From Ephemerocybe angulata (taxonomy: Eukaryota; Basidiomycota; Agaricomycetes; Agaricales; Psathyrellaceae), in contig JAACJK010000003.1 in assembly GCA_013368325.1 (NCBI GenBank), forward strand, positions 186,001-250,000: a stretch of 64,000 bases of DNA, read 5' to 3'. Under the pieces are notes generated by a model that was not told the origin of the DNA, made no database searches, and saw only the letters and a list, made by a program, of their open reading frames with translations. Position numbers and translations under genes: made by a program. How positions within the stretch are numbered: the stretch's first letter is position 1; each line of letters begins with the position of its first letter. Below are positions 50,760-62,680 of the stretch, piece after piece.

Positions 50760-51127
50760 AGACATTGGGCTCGTTCGTTATTCCGGGTGTACTTCATTTA
50801 TGTGGCTCGTTCGCTGTATACACGGTCTCTATTGTCGTCGTTCTCCTCCTCATACGAACCATCATCCTCCCCAGGCTCCTCCTCGGTGTCGTTGAGTCCC
50901 TCCTCTCAATCCCTGATTTTCCCTCGATCTCCCTTGAAATTGCAAGCACAGCGGCTAGCTTGGCAGGGCGTGTCCCGCTCCCGGTTGGTTTGTGGTCGTT
51001 CTCTTCTCGTAGCTGCGGCATATTTAACTTCAGCACTCGCGAGGCCATGTAAAGCCCACTTACTTTCTCGAAATGCTTCCTGAGGGCAGTCCAGGAGCAT
51101 TCGTTGCACCCTTTTGTCTTCGCTCAC
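50760..51127. other. spacer, possibly the remaining 3' part of the broken minus-strand gene
   Basis: Short minus frames (for example 50906-51127) could be exons downstream of the donor at 51127, but none gives a convincing continuation. Confidence 0.3.
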
Positions 51128-51892
51128 CTTGCATATTCATTGCCTACTCTCTTCCAGACTGCTTGTCCGATCGGTTGGTGCTCCCGTAGCTTGATTAGCT
51201 TCCACTCCTCCTCGTCACTGTATCCCACTGAGCCAGCTTTCCTACCACCTCGCCGACTGGCTGTGCGATCATCCGTCTTCGTAGGTGCGTTACCCGATGT
51301 CTTCCCACTCCTCCTCGTCACTGTATCCCACCGAGCCAGCTTTCCTACCACGTCGCCGACTGGCTGTGCGATCATCCGTCTTCGTAGGTGCGTTACCCGA
51401 TGTCTTCCTGGGCTTAGATGAGGTACTATGGCCCTCAACCATTTCGATGTCTTCTTGTTTGGCCTGCGAAGGTTTTGGAATGAGTTCGGTGAGCCGTTCG
51501 GGTGTCTCCTCGTCTTCGAGAGAGCGTGACGGGGATGTACGACGTCGTTGATGAGTGTTTTGTGGCTGCTCTTTGGGAGGTTGAGAGTAGCCGTGGCCGG
51601 GGTACGGTGCGAGGTGCGGAGCATGAGCAAACGGCGTCGCGTTTCCTTGACTGAATGCGGGTGTTCTGGGCCCGGGTTGAGCGAGGTATGTCTACAGTTC
51701 TTAGTGCCTGTTTAACGCAGAATTCAAAGCTGAACTCACCTGCGAACTTGAAGCGGCAGCGCGCTGCGCGTCGGAAGACGCGTAATACGCGTCCCATCCA
51801 GCGTGCACAGGTCCAGCACCTGCTTCATCCACGGGGCGTAGACGAAAAGTCGAGAAAGTCGGGCTTGTACTTGAAGTTTGGTTGGGGTCCAT
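51128..51892 (-). pseudogene. hypothetical basic protein, frameshifted by a 103 bp duplication
   Basis: Exon 1 51740-51892 (ATG at 51892) and exon 2 51128-51691, joined in phase 0 over a 48 nt intron. The frame reads a hydrophilic, Pro/Gln/Arg-rich protein (PFAHAPHLAPYPGHGY, later RTASRRRGRKAGSVGYSDEE). It then hits a premature TAA because a 103 bp segment is duplicated. After the second copy the original frame resumes as EEEWKLIKLREHQPIGQAVW, which resembles a Myb/SANT-like helix. A donor follows at 51127, so more exons were expected. Probably a decayed or newly broken nuclear protein gene; identity uncertain. Confidence 0.5.
51203..51408. repeat. 103 bp tandem duplication
   Basis: Two copies (51203-51305, 51306-51408) with few differences. 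The period is not a multiple of 3, so it shifts the frame of the gene containing it. Confidence 0.85.
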
Positions 51893-53232
51893 CGTGAAGT
51901 GCAATTGCAAAACGAGAGCAGCACGCACATTGCATTTACATCACCTTAAGTTCCTTGGCATCAGGGCACATTCCTGCAATAGAAAGCTAAGAATGTCTTT
52001 CTACGCGTTTCTAGATTCTGGGAAGGGGGGTCGAGGGCCTTCCTAGAGTTGAGCGTTTGGGACAAGGCACGTTTTTCTCAGACCTCATCCCTACCAAAAC
52101 GAGCTTCGGCATCTCGGCAGAACTCTCCACATCTTGGCTCGCCGAGCCTCGAGAAATCGCCGAAATTCGCGAGGTGAGAACTTAATGTTCGGGTGAACAG
52201 GATTTGTTCAGGGTCCAAGATCATTCAATGTTCTCCACAATATATCCCGGCGCTGCGACGACTGCAGTATATGACAGAGCTGGACATAGCAGTGAATGAG
52301 AAGGGTATCTTCCGCACGCCCCTTGCAATGCCTGAGTAAATAGATTGGTGCACTGTTCTATTTTGCGCTAGGATGTTGGACAACAGAACAGAAACCTGTA
52401 GGACATCAGGCACTACCCATGGCCGGGAGTCAGCCAGTCGTATACATCAGAAAAGGATCAAGTTATCACTGGGCCCATCAACATCCGCAAACTACCTGGC
52501 GGCGGATTCGACTGAGCAATGCGCGTTGACGGGCGCTGCGCGCTGAAATTAGGGTCTTAAATTGACGCTCATCGCGGCTGGAGGTGTGTGCCCAGACTGT
52601 CACGCGCGCTTGATCTAAGCGCTAAGCGCTGGTTGACGCCCAAGCGCCGACCAGTTGATCAATCACTGGACAGCCACACGATCGCAGTCTGCAAACCAGT
52701 AAAACGTCGATCATACACACCTATCTACGGAGGTGCAGTATTCAGTGCATGACTTCATGTGACATATTGTACTATGGTAGGTTCGATTCTCGCACCATGA
52801 AGGGTGAGTGAAAGCCGTTCCGAACGGAAGCCAATGAAAGGTGGAGGTTGAATGAGGAAGTTATACCAACAGCTATCTCTATTTCTGGCAGCCGGACAAT
52901 AATTCTGTCTGCAGCCTCGAAAGTAAACCATAGTAATACCTCTCTAACATTTAGTCGCCATGGTATTGGCCATTGATACACGAATTTGCTCGCTTCCCTT
53001 TCCTTCCTGCTCTTTTCTCACAAATTTATCGATTCAGCTGCATTATCTGTATATGGTATGGCCCTCACCCAAATCCACAATATCATCATTCCTTGACTGA
53101 TGTTTTGGCTCCGCCGTTGATGCTGATATTGTACTATGTACATATGCCGAACGCTATTTGTTTGCCATAGCCTTCTCATGCTGACATTTGGGAATCGTAG
53201 TACCATGTCAGAGTTCTCGCCTCATCCTTCGT
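51893..53232. other. intergenic, no gene seen
   Basis: No ORF or family motif supported on either strand. An AGCGCTAAGCGCT palindromic run lies near 52617-52630. Confidence 0.45.
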
Positions 53233-53680
53233 TCACGAGGTCCCCTGAATCGGCGGAAGGACGTGTCCTCCCTGAGGGTTTTTCTCGCAAGTGCCATTTC
53301 TCTGTAGATATTAAATATTGCAATCAGAACAGGGCTGAAAACACTTAGTTCTAAACAGGGGAGGGACGTACTTTGGCTCTCAGCTTACCGCATTTCGTGC
53401 AGGTTCCGTATCTGACGTATTCGATGCGCCTTTTTTCGAGGCGGTCAGAGAGTTCTTCGATGAGATCACGTGTGGAGAGCTCGGAGAGCGATTCGCGTGT
53501 GGCCAACTCGTCGATATATTCACGGGCGTTGACTGACTATAAATCAAAGCCAGTCAGAGATAAGGCAACAGGACGCAGAGACTATAGGTCATAACGTACA
53601 GATGCAGCATCCTTGGCGACCGTAAGGGACGCAAGGGAGAGCGCGAGAGGCGCCAAGGCATAGATGCAAGATACACGCAT
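53233..53680 (-). CDS. SSP3, small secreted Cys protein (intact inverted copy of SSP1)
   Basis: Exons 53600-53680, 53372-53536, 53233-53301; introns phase 0; 104 residues. Signal peptide MRVSCIYALAPLALSLASLT, repeats ELATRESLS, ELSTRDLIE, ELSDRLEKR followed by another Arg (KRR, the strongest Kex2-type site of the four). The tail has CTKC and a third Cys in exon 3. Very close to SSP1 in exons 1-2 and intron 1, more diverged in exon 3. It keeps an uninterrupted CTTGCGTCC where element 2 entered SSP1. TATA box at 53800-53806. Confidence 0.85.
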
Positions 53681-53949
53681 TTTTGACTTGGGAGAGTAGT
53701 GCGTCTAAGGACCGTGAGATTGTGAAATTTAGAGGGTAGAGTGAGGAGAAGGGGAGTAGTGAGGTATTGGAATGCAGATGATCCTGTATTCCAACGACCT
53801 TTTATACCTGGCCATTCTCGCAGCTCGCTGTTTTTTAGGTTACAATCGAATTATTTCTAGCCGAAGCACAACGGCATTTGCTATTTGATTGATGTCCGAA
53901 TCCCCCAATAGCCCAGTTAAACCTTAGCAGTCGGGTGTCACGGTTCGCG
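53233..53949 (-). repeat. inverted segmental duplication of the SSP1 locus
   Basis: The minus strand matches 40494-40525, then 41116-41388, then 48710-49115. The two insertions in the left copy (MITE 40526-41115, element 2) are absent here. Homology ends near CCGTGACACCCGACTGCTAA at both outer ends. Confidence 0.85.
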
Positions 53950-54405
53950 CAGGACAATGTTTGGTTAATACAAATTTTTGGAATGAACAAACACAACTAA
54001 CGGGCTCGAAGGTGATCTCGGTTGGCCAATTTTGCCAGCCGGTCTATCGTGTTTCGAGCGCACGCTCCGGGGGCCTCTAGCTACGCTCCCAGGATGATTC
54101 GAGCCACCAACGCCCCACAGGCGCTTCTGCCGAATTGAATTTTTCGATCCGACGCGACGCATGAAGGATGGTAACTACCATAGCCCTCCAATGATGTTGA
54201 TTTCAAGTGGTTTGTGCGGCAGACCGACCGGTAGAAATTCCAATGCATGGGGTGGAGAAAAGTGCGAGAGCTAGGACCTTAAAAGGCTGCACCCTTCCTT
54301 TGATCATAGACTCTTCCAACACCCCGCCGTTCTTTGCCAGTGACTCCGAGCCCCCTCTTGCACTGTACACGCATTTGAATCTCGATATCCAACTCTTCCA
54401 ACAAA
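53950..54405. other. intergenic before SSP4
   Basis: No gene seen. A TTAAAAGG element near 54279 could be a weak core promoter. Confidence 0.4.
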
Positions 54406-54825
54406 ATGCACATCCCCCTTCTCCCCATATCTCTTGCCCTTACCCTTGCATCCCTTGCCACCGCACACTCAAGTCATCCTCCAGAGCTTGTACGTTACCT
54501 CGGAGTCCCAGATCTCTCCAATTTCTAGTTGCTAACCTTACCAACTTCGTCTCTCCAGTCGCTCCAAACCCGAGAGTACATCGACGAGCTCACCACCCGC
54601 GAGGTGCTCAACGACCTCTCCACGCGTGAGCTCATGGACGTGCTCAGCGACCGCCTGAGCAGGCGCGGCCTCAAGTGCATGTACTGCGAGAGCACTAAGC
54701 AGGTACAAATGCTTCCCTACTTTCTACGGCCGCCGAGTTATTGATGACTGTATGTGCCCGCATTGCAGTTGGCTCATTGCCCAAAGCTGAAGAAGGTCAA
54801 TGGGGGGCCCTGTATTCTTGTTTGA
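54406..54825 (+). CDS. SSP4, small secreted Cys protein
   Basis: Exons 54406-54489, 54559-54702, 54769-54825; introns phase 0; 94 residues. Signal peptide MHIPLLPISLALTLASLATA, then repeats ELTTREVLN, DLSTRELMD, VLSDRLSRR, a CMYC pair, and two more Cys in the short last exon (LAHC, GGPC). It is the most diverged member but has the same gene architecture as SSP1-SSP3. Secreted by prediction; function unknown. Confidence 0.8.
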
Positions 54826-55698
54826 GAGCCCGGTTTCCTCAGGAAATGCCTGTTTTGCGGAAGCACCAAGGCAAATGTACACTCCCCATTCCGCTCCCAT
54901 CCGATTTTCATTTTCCCAACATTTTCCCTATTACTGAAGCCCTATAAAACGCTGTACATCGCTCGTTGTCGAACTCCTCCTCACCCAATACATTGATAAC
55001 CGATTGGTCTGTAGGTTCAGCGCAGGGGCATCGGCGTCATAAGTCATTTGCCTCGTCACACTCACGGCTCTCAGTCCTCGCTAATTTATTGCCGCGTCCT
55101 GCGCCCCCTGATGAGTTCGGCGCTTAATTCGTAACACCCGGCGCTTCGACCCCGCTCCCCCAACGGTGGAAGGACTTCTTCTTCCTAGCGAATGGAGTGA
55201 AACATAATTCATATCACCCAAACCTTCGAGCGGACATCTACTGTACAAAAACGCAGCCGGGAGCCTGATTGTGCGAGAACTAAGGCATATATATAGCAGA
55301 GTCTACAATCGAGTTGTCTTGCAATGGGAACAGAATGAACGAACGGGCAGACTGACTAACCTGAGATGTAGATAATACGGGATGGGATCTGATGAACAAC
55401 ACGACCACGGAAGAACGAAGGGGAAAGAAGGAGTGCGATGGTGGGGGAAATGATGGTGACAGGGGCAGGACAGAGTGAGAGTGGGTAAGTGTACATAACA
55501 GAACGAAACAACAAGATTTTGGGCAGGTTCTGTAGTCGGAACGAATTGACTGAGGGTTGAAAGATGAAGATGGAAAGTGGGTTAACGAACAGAGTAATGG
55601 AGTCAAGCGGACGAACGGATTGGCATGTATGTAATAGTCCCAGAGCTACAGAAGGCAAGATTGAAAATTACAGACTATTGAACAAGAATATGGATAGG
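54826..55698. other. intergenic, orphan TATA box
   Basis: TATAAAA at 54943-54949 followed by a CT-rich leader-like sequence resembles the SSP promoters, but no ORF of that family follows. The rest probably holds the 3' UTR of the minus-strand RING gene. Confidence 0.4.
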
Positions 55699-58600
55699 CT
55701 AGACAGTAGTGGTAGCACTGCCCTCAGCATTCACGCCCTGCAGTCACATAGCATTAGCATATCGTCCTCAACTCAGCGACGAAAGAGAAGACTCACAGTC
55801 GACCGGCATGCCGGACAATTGTTCCTTCCCGTCTGCAGCCACTGATCGACGCATTTTTGGTGGAATGCGTGGCGGCACGACATGACACGCACGTCATCCT
55901 CAGGGTCATAGTCGTCCAAGCAGATCAGGCACTATTGGCGAAGGTCAGGTAAGTCATCACGTACTGAAAGGAACCAGAGGACGAAAAAGAGATACGCACC
56001 CGCTCAGTACAGTTGTTCGCGATCTTGCCCATCTCCTCATACGCGGCCAATTGTGCAGGCTTGATCGTCTCCAGCCCGCTCTTCTCAATCTCCTCCTTCG
56101 TGACGGTAGGCGGCTTGACATGGCCCATCATCTCAGCCAACTCCCTATTAACGTTCACACAAGGTCAGCGTATCCTTCACAGGAAGAGAGAAGAGAGAAT
56201 ACGTACAGCAAAGCCTCGAATGACTCAAAGCTCTCAGGCCCACCGGTGACGATGCTATGCTCAGGCGGATAGTACCCTCCAATCACGTAGATCAAGAACG
56301 TCCTCGCGCCCCCGGTTCCAGGAACAGGCACAGCAACGGGCACAGCGGGTCCCATACCAGCAGCAGCTCCCATTGCAGCCGCAGCGGCCTCCGCCCCAGT
56401 CGTCGAAGTGGGGACTCCGACACCGTACGGCCACCTCCCGCCATTCGCAAGGCTAGCGGCAGCGGACGCGGTCGCCCTCTCCTGCTCCTCGCTCCGCTCT
56501 GCAAGCCTCCTGGCAGCAGCAGCGACGCGTCTCAGTGCCTCCTGTGCCGCGCGCCTTTCTGCTGCGGCGGTCCTACGCTCTGCACGCTCCGCGCGAGCTT
56601 CAGCCCTGGCCTCTTGGCGAGCGAGCTCTCTTGCACGCGCGTTGCGGTCAGAGCGGCGAGCACCATAGCCGAGGTACATCTCGCGTATGTCGGTTTCGTC
56701 CTCGCTTTCCTCCTCTTCCTCCTCTTCCTCTTCCTCTTCTTCCTCCTCCTCTTCGCCGCTGCCGTCTTCATCAGAGTCGACAAGAGCAGGAGCCTCCTCG
56801 TCCTCATCTTCACTGTCAGTCTCATCTTCATCCGCATCACTGTGGAGGACAGGAGCACTCATACTCCCACTGGCCCCAGCACTCGCAGAAGCAGCATTAG
56901 TAAAGCCCAACAAACCCTGCGTCAAAGCCTCCAGCGCCCTCGCACTTTCTCTCAATCCCTCCCTCGACGCAGTGTCCCTAATCGCACCCCCACTCGCCGC
57001 AGTATACCCCTCCCTCCTCAGCCTCTCCCTCTCCCCCCAATTCGCACCCCTACTCACATTCTGATTCCCAAACAGCCCTCCTCCTCCTCCCTCCTCTCTC
57101 GCCCTAGCAGCTGCAACGCGCTGCGCTACGCCCGGCTCCTGATCCCACGGAGTCAGCTCCATCGCGATCCCGAACGGCCTCTCCTCCGGCCTTCGTGCCG
57201 CAGCCTGTGCCTGAGCCCATTCTTCCCGAAGCTCCCTCTCCTCGCGTTCCTCACGCTCCTGCTCCTCCCGCCGCCGCGCCAAAACACGCTGCCCGTATTC
57301 GTCCCGCTCCATCCGCTGCATGAGCGCCTCCATGACCTCCAGCTCCTCTGCCACGCCCATACGGGGCGGGGGCGAAGCCGGCTGAGCCTGCGGCGCGCGG
57401 AAGGCCGTGTCCCGACGGGCTTGCCAGGGCGGCGGGCTAGGCGGGGAGTTCGACGCCGCGGGGGCAGAACGAGAAGGAGGGATTCTGGGAGCGGGGACGT
57501 GTGCTTGCGCTGGAGCAGGCATGTGCGGGTATGTCGGACTGGAAGGGGGCATGGTAGGGGGCGGATGGTTGTGGACGTGGTGGTGATGCACTGGGTGTTG
57601 AGGGTGAGGATGGGTGTGGCCGTGGTGGTGGTGGGGATGCCCAGCGGCGATGCCGTCAAAGCCAAACTGCCCTGGACTCACGCTCTGCAGACCGACGACG
57701 ATGACAGGGACGACTGTCTGCCCGGACGGCGGGGGGAGGAAGTTGGGGAGGGAAAGCGCCACACTCTCTGACGCAGGGACCGCGGGGGTTGAGCTCACCG
57801 AAGGCGTTGTAGAAGCAGGTGCATGGCTGGTGTTTTCGGACTGAGGGTTGGCAACGGCCTCCGCATTGGTGCCTTCCGTCGACGAGCCAGAAGCAGCAGT
57901 GGTAGCAGCGCCAGGCGTTCGAGGAGAGTTGATTGCAGGGAACCTGTAAAGTCTCCACCAGTTGATGCGTCCTTCCGCATCCATCCTTCCCCCACTTCCA
58001 GAAGTGCTGCCCGCATTGGCGTCCACTTCAACCTCAGCCTCGGTACTTGAGCTCAGATTAGGTTCTTCGGCTTGAATAGGGGGGTTCGCGGGGGATGAAG
58101 GGCGCGGGGTCGCTTCGGAATCTGATACGGGGTCTATTTCAGGTGCAGCCTCTTCCTCGACGGGAATAGGTTCTCCCAGGGAGGATACGAGCGTCGAAGG
58201 CGACGGTGTCTCAGCCACGACAGATTCGGAGACTGCAGGGACAGGGGTCGGTGCAGCAACGATTTCAGGGGCCGGCATGGGAGGCAAAGGAGGGGGGACT
58301 GCAGTCGGAGCGGGGGGTTGTGAAAGATTGTCCATGGCCACTGCGATCGTCGTCGAAGTTGCGATAGGTGAAATTTCCTGCCCAGCTCCATTGCCAGCAG
58401 CCTCGTTTGCAACTCCTTCTTCAGCCGACTCCTCCTGCCCGGTCAATGCCACTCTCAAATCAGCCTGCAGGTCCACCAAGAACCTATCGAAGCTTCCTTC
58501 GGGTGGCAACGTCCCGCTCGCCCGCTCTCCCATATCCCCACCAGCACCGTTTATTTCCCCTTCAAGATCGACTGACCCCCCTTCATTCACCGGCTCAAGC

Positions 58601-60026
58601 CCGCTGGTCGTTGCTTGAGGGTTCGTAGGGCCAGCAGTCATTCCGTTAAGCCCCAGCCCGATGTTGAAAGCCCTGGCCATTTCAGCCAACATAAGCTCCC
58701 GCGTATCCGTAATCTGCGGCGCAGAATTGTCGCCCACAGCTCTCGGGGCATGGGTGCCGTTTGAACCCAGCGTCGGCGCCGAGGGCGGAGGGTTGGGTCT
58801 TAGGCCGAGCCGCTCGCGAATCGTGCTCCATGCTTGGCGCATGCGCTCTGCTCGGGATGCGGCATACGTGGTGTCGGTATTAGTGGCGGTTGTGGATGCA
58901 GGGGAGTTGGGTGTGGTGGGAGTAGGTGAGCCCGGGGGAGCTAGACCGGATGAAAGGATAGGGTCGGAAGAGCCTGTCAGAAGCGAGGCAGCTGTTGCAG
59001 CGGCTGCGACACTGTAATGGAAGTTAAATTAGATGCTACGGAAAGGAAGAGTCGATGCTGTATATATCCATACCTGAGCAGGGTGCCCAACACATCGATG
59101 CTTCCAGGCGATATAGCCGAGTGCGGGGAAAGGTCAGGGGATGCTGGTGAAGGATCGGCGGGGATGGTGGTTGTATCGGGCGAGGAGCGCTCGAACAACG
59201 AGTCTCTAAGCGAGTTGGACGAAAAGCTTGAAGGCCGAGATAGTGGACCTCGTGCCCTGCTTGAGCTTCCATCCAGACTAGCGCCAGATCCGAACATTTC
59301 GCTTGGAGCAGGCCGTGGGACGTCTGTAGTATGCACGATACCTTGCACGACGACGAGTGTTCCGGGAGGTGGGAATTGTCTTCCTGCTGGAGTGGTTTGG
59401 TCGGCCGGCGCTTGTTGCGGTGGGGTCGCCTCTGGTGCTGATGACGCTGACTGCGAGCTAGGAGGCTGCTGCGCAGCCCGGGCTTCGGTTGGAGCAGCTT
59501 CGGGCTGTACAGGTGTAGGGCGGACTGGAGGTGAGTGTGAGGTTGAAGGATACGGGGTAGATGGTCGTTCCAGTTCCGTCACAGATTCAGCAGGTGATGC
59601 AACCTTTTCCTCGATCTCGTCCCTCTCCCGGCTCTTGCCTTTATCACTCGGCGGTCTTGACGGCGTCGAAGGAAGTCGAGAAGAGCTCGCTTGAGGTGTC
59701 ACGGGTCGCTCGATATCTTCAACGACTGGTCCTTTGAGCGGCGACTTCGACCAGCGCCTCGAATTACGCCACGATTTCCTCCCATCTCCATCGGCGGAAG
59801 AGGAGGGCGCAACGTTGTGCGCAGCAACATCCCTTTCCCTGAGCGAGTTAGGCTTTATTAAGCTCACCACCCTCTTGCGGAGCGACGGCCGCTGCGAGTT
59901 GCCTCGTGAAGTCGACGGTGTCCTCGATGATGGCGATGGCTCGTTTGTGGCCCCGGTGTCATTTATCGAGCTAGCAGACGTCGGTATTTCGCCATTGCGC
60001 TGAGATCTGGAGCTCGACTGGCCCAT
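55699..60026 (-). CDS. RING-H2 finger protein, putative E3 ubiquitin ligase
   Basis: Exons 59074-60026, 56207-59011, 56000-56144, 55797-55931, 55699-55737; phases consistent; 1358 residues. The start MGQSSSRS fits an N-myristoylation signal. A long disordered Ser/Pro-rich N-terminus follows. Later come a His-rich run (around 57550-57640), a poly-Glu tract (around 56700-56760), Ala/Arg/Glu-rich helices (about 56460-56650), and the segment FLIYVIGGYYPPEHS common before the RING of fungal members. The RING-H2 is CLIC...CRHAFH...C...CPAC in exon 4 (55797-55931), almost at the C-terminus. It would recruit an E2 and ubiquitinate unknown targets, possibly at a membrane. Exon 5 is short (GVNAEGSATTTV). 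It is divergent from the gene at 61299. Confidence 0.85.
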
Positions 60027-61298
60027 ATCCTATACTTTTGAGAAAGGTGTTGCGACGAGGTGGTGAAGCGCCGGAGGCGAGTTGGTACCAATACACCTGC
60101 CCAGCAGTGAGAATCAACAATGTACAGGTCAGTTGAGGAATAAGAAAAGGAAAGAGAATGTGGTGTTGAAAATGCTGGGGGTGGTAGTGGTCGAGAACAA
60201 AGATGCTCGACGCCGTCGCGGACGATGAGTAACCGTTTTCGGAGTTAATAACGGCCGTGACTGGGCCGGGTTTGCTTCACCCCGCACACTGAGCTCCAAA
60301 CTGACTCCAAAATCGTCGTTTACGCTATCGTTCTCGAGGCGTCTGGAAGCTTGCTTGAGGAATGCTGTGGTTCTCTCTCAGATATCTCGAGCTATCATGG
60401 GCACGACAGTCGGGGCCTTCTGAAACTTGGGCCAGGAAAGGGTCTGTGCGCCGGATGGAACACTCCTAATCTTGGACTCAATCGATAATCTCAGCTACTG
60501 CTGTACACGGGAAGGCCCGCAGAGCCAATATCCCTCCTTGGACTGCTTGGATAATCGTTCTCGGGACTGGCAATACAAAACCTGCGGAAATTGCCACCAC
60601 GTTTCTGGATATGGCCGGAGACTCGAATACGCACAGTTCTCCTCTCCAAAATACTCCATCCAGCACAGGCGTCCCTATTTAACCCTTGGTAAGCCAATAT
60701 AGAGGGCCGGTGAGTGTGCCCGATGTCCAGCGAAAAGCCTGCTGCTGCTCCGAGGCATTAATTCCAACCCGCAGGTGTCGCGGGGAGGATCCTTAGGGGA
60801 CATACATTAACTGTCATCCTTGTAGTTCCCTCATGGCCTCCGTAAATCGTGACTCGTGCTTTTGGCCCCTCTCAGTGGCTTTCAGAGGCCCAGGCCCTTC
60901 TATCATCTCTGGAGGCCTGGCCGTCTGTCGAAACCTTATAACTCCACAGTTACCCGCGAGTCGCTACCCCAGCTTCCCCGTGGTTGTCGTTGGCGCTGTT
61001 CTCACTGCCCGCTCGCCGACCTGCGCATGATAGTGTTGATACCTTATCCACAGGTTCTGGTGGATATAACTTCGGCACGCGCAGATACAGCGTCCCCAAT
61101 GTCGTTACACTTGTGACCAGACATTTTCCTAGGCTCCAATTGGGGGGTTGATGCCATTCAAGCCTCCTTGAAGGACACCGGCGTCAGCCTCTCAGACAAC
61201 AGACCGACTCCTTGCCAGCCACCTCAGTCCGCAAATGCAGTTAAAAACCTCTCCTCCCATTGGTACCGACCCAACTCGCCATCGTAACCCCAACAGCC
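60027..61298. other. divergent intergenic region
   Basis: Shared promoter space of the RING gene and the gene at 61299. Short plus frames (60427-60702, 60856-61116) have no family resemblance and are not called. Confidence 0.5.
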
Positions 61299-62421
61299 AT
61301 GCCTTTCGCAGGTTACATCCCTCCAGGTTTCCAGCCCAACGCCCGAGAACGGAACATCAACCGGCTCCTCGCATTCACCGCGAACGTCTCGAACTATTCC
61401 CGGACCATGGCACTCGCCGCTTCCAAGGGTATCTCTCGCATGAAAGAGAACTCTATCGCCAGAAGATGCTTGGAGTACGGCTCCGGTGATGCAGACGCGT
61501 TTGAACGCCAGATGCTCACAGATGTGGATGACCAGTCACTCGAAGGCCAGGGCATCGAAAGTTGGGTACGTTGTTATTGTATCATACTGTATCACCAACC
61601 AAAAGACTCACAGTTATAATCAGGGCACCAAGTTCGATGACACTCTAGTGGATGCCGCTGCTACTCCGTCAGGTCCCTCAAAGTCCCAGTTCGACGACTC
61701 CATGGAGCAAGACCTGCCTCCGGCCCCGACATATCGCACCCTTGACGAACTTGTCCCACTCCTGAGCCTGCTCGACCTCGACACCCCGAATCTATCGTCT
61801 CTCTCGTCCCAGTACAGTCTCAGGACCTCCGCAGAGACATCCTTCGCCGAGGACGACCCCACCTCAGTCCACTCCCCCTTCAGCGACGACCACTGCGTGT
61901 CCGTGGATGGGCTGATGCTGTCACAAGGAGAGCATTCTGTCTGGACTCCGAGTTCGACGAGCACCAGCACCCCAAACACTGATACCCACAGCCCTGTTTT
62001 ATGCACCCCCGGAGGTCGCGGCGGGGTCTTTGCTGATTTGCTTGGTCTTGAAGTGGAGACAGATCATCTTCAAACCCACCCCGACGCCTCTGCTACCGAC
62101 AAAGATTCAGATAACCCGTCTATCTCCCCTGCCGCGCACTTGGACTCATTTTTCAAGTTGAGGTCGGACAAGCGCCACTCCGAATACTCTGAAGGAGCTT
62201 CGAAACTAGGGCTTGACTCTCGCCTCATGTATGAGGAGGGGGAGGATGCGAAAGGATGCTTCATAGCTGGGGATTACAGAGGAGTGGATATATTTCAGGA
62301 CGATGAGTATGGGTGTGGCGAGGGACTCGGAGATGTGAGTCGCCTTGGAGCTGATGAGGTTCCGTATGCGATTCCGGATCTCATCTCGCTGGAAGGAAAG
62401 GGCCAGTGGCGCAAGTGGTAG
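61299..62421 (+). CDS. hypothetical protein
   Basis: Exons 61299-61565 and 61624-62421 over a 58 nt phase-0 intron; 354 residues. The N-terminal 60 residues (MPFAGYIPPGFQPNARERN onward) are basic with a possible amphipathic helix. The rest is acidic, Ser/Thr/Asp-rich and probably disordered (EDDPTSVHSPFSDDH, SSTSTSTPNTDTHS). No catalytic motif, signal peptide or membrane segment seen. Function unknown. Confidence 0.75.
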
Positions 62422-62680
62422 ACTCTTCCTCCTGTTGTATGTAAACTATCCTATGTGCACCAATATCGATTTTCCCTCCTTTGGGCGCTCCCTAGGCACA
62501 CTCGATTCTTGGCATTTTGATGTGGACTTGTCATGTGGGAACTTCCCGCTTTCGTCGTGGGCGCGTTCCGTGATTAGCCCCTATCCCTCCTGTCCCTTGA
62601 CCACCACGACGGTTCTGCTGAAAGCGCGTTGCACAACCTCAAACACCACATTCCTTTTCAAAATTCAAAATCTAAGTCAA

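Noticed and set aside
50699..51052. Hydrophobic 117-codon plus frame after SSP2
   Set aside because: Overlaps the last exon of SSP2 in another frame, lacks a supported start and is probably chance.
52768..52800. GGTTCGATTC reminiscent of a tRNA T-loop
   Set aside because: Flanking bases do not form the T stem, and no A-box or acceptor stem fits.
56257..57771. 504-codon plus-strand frame
   Set aside because: Antisense of the RING gene; Arg/Ser/Pro shadow composition, and the minus frame has domains and splice sites.
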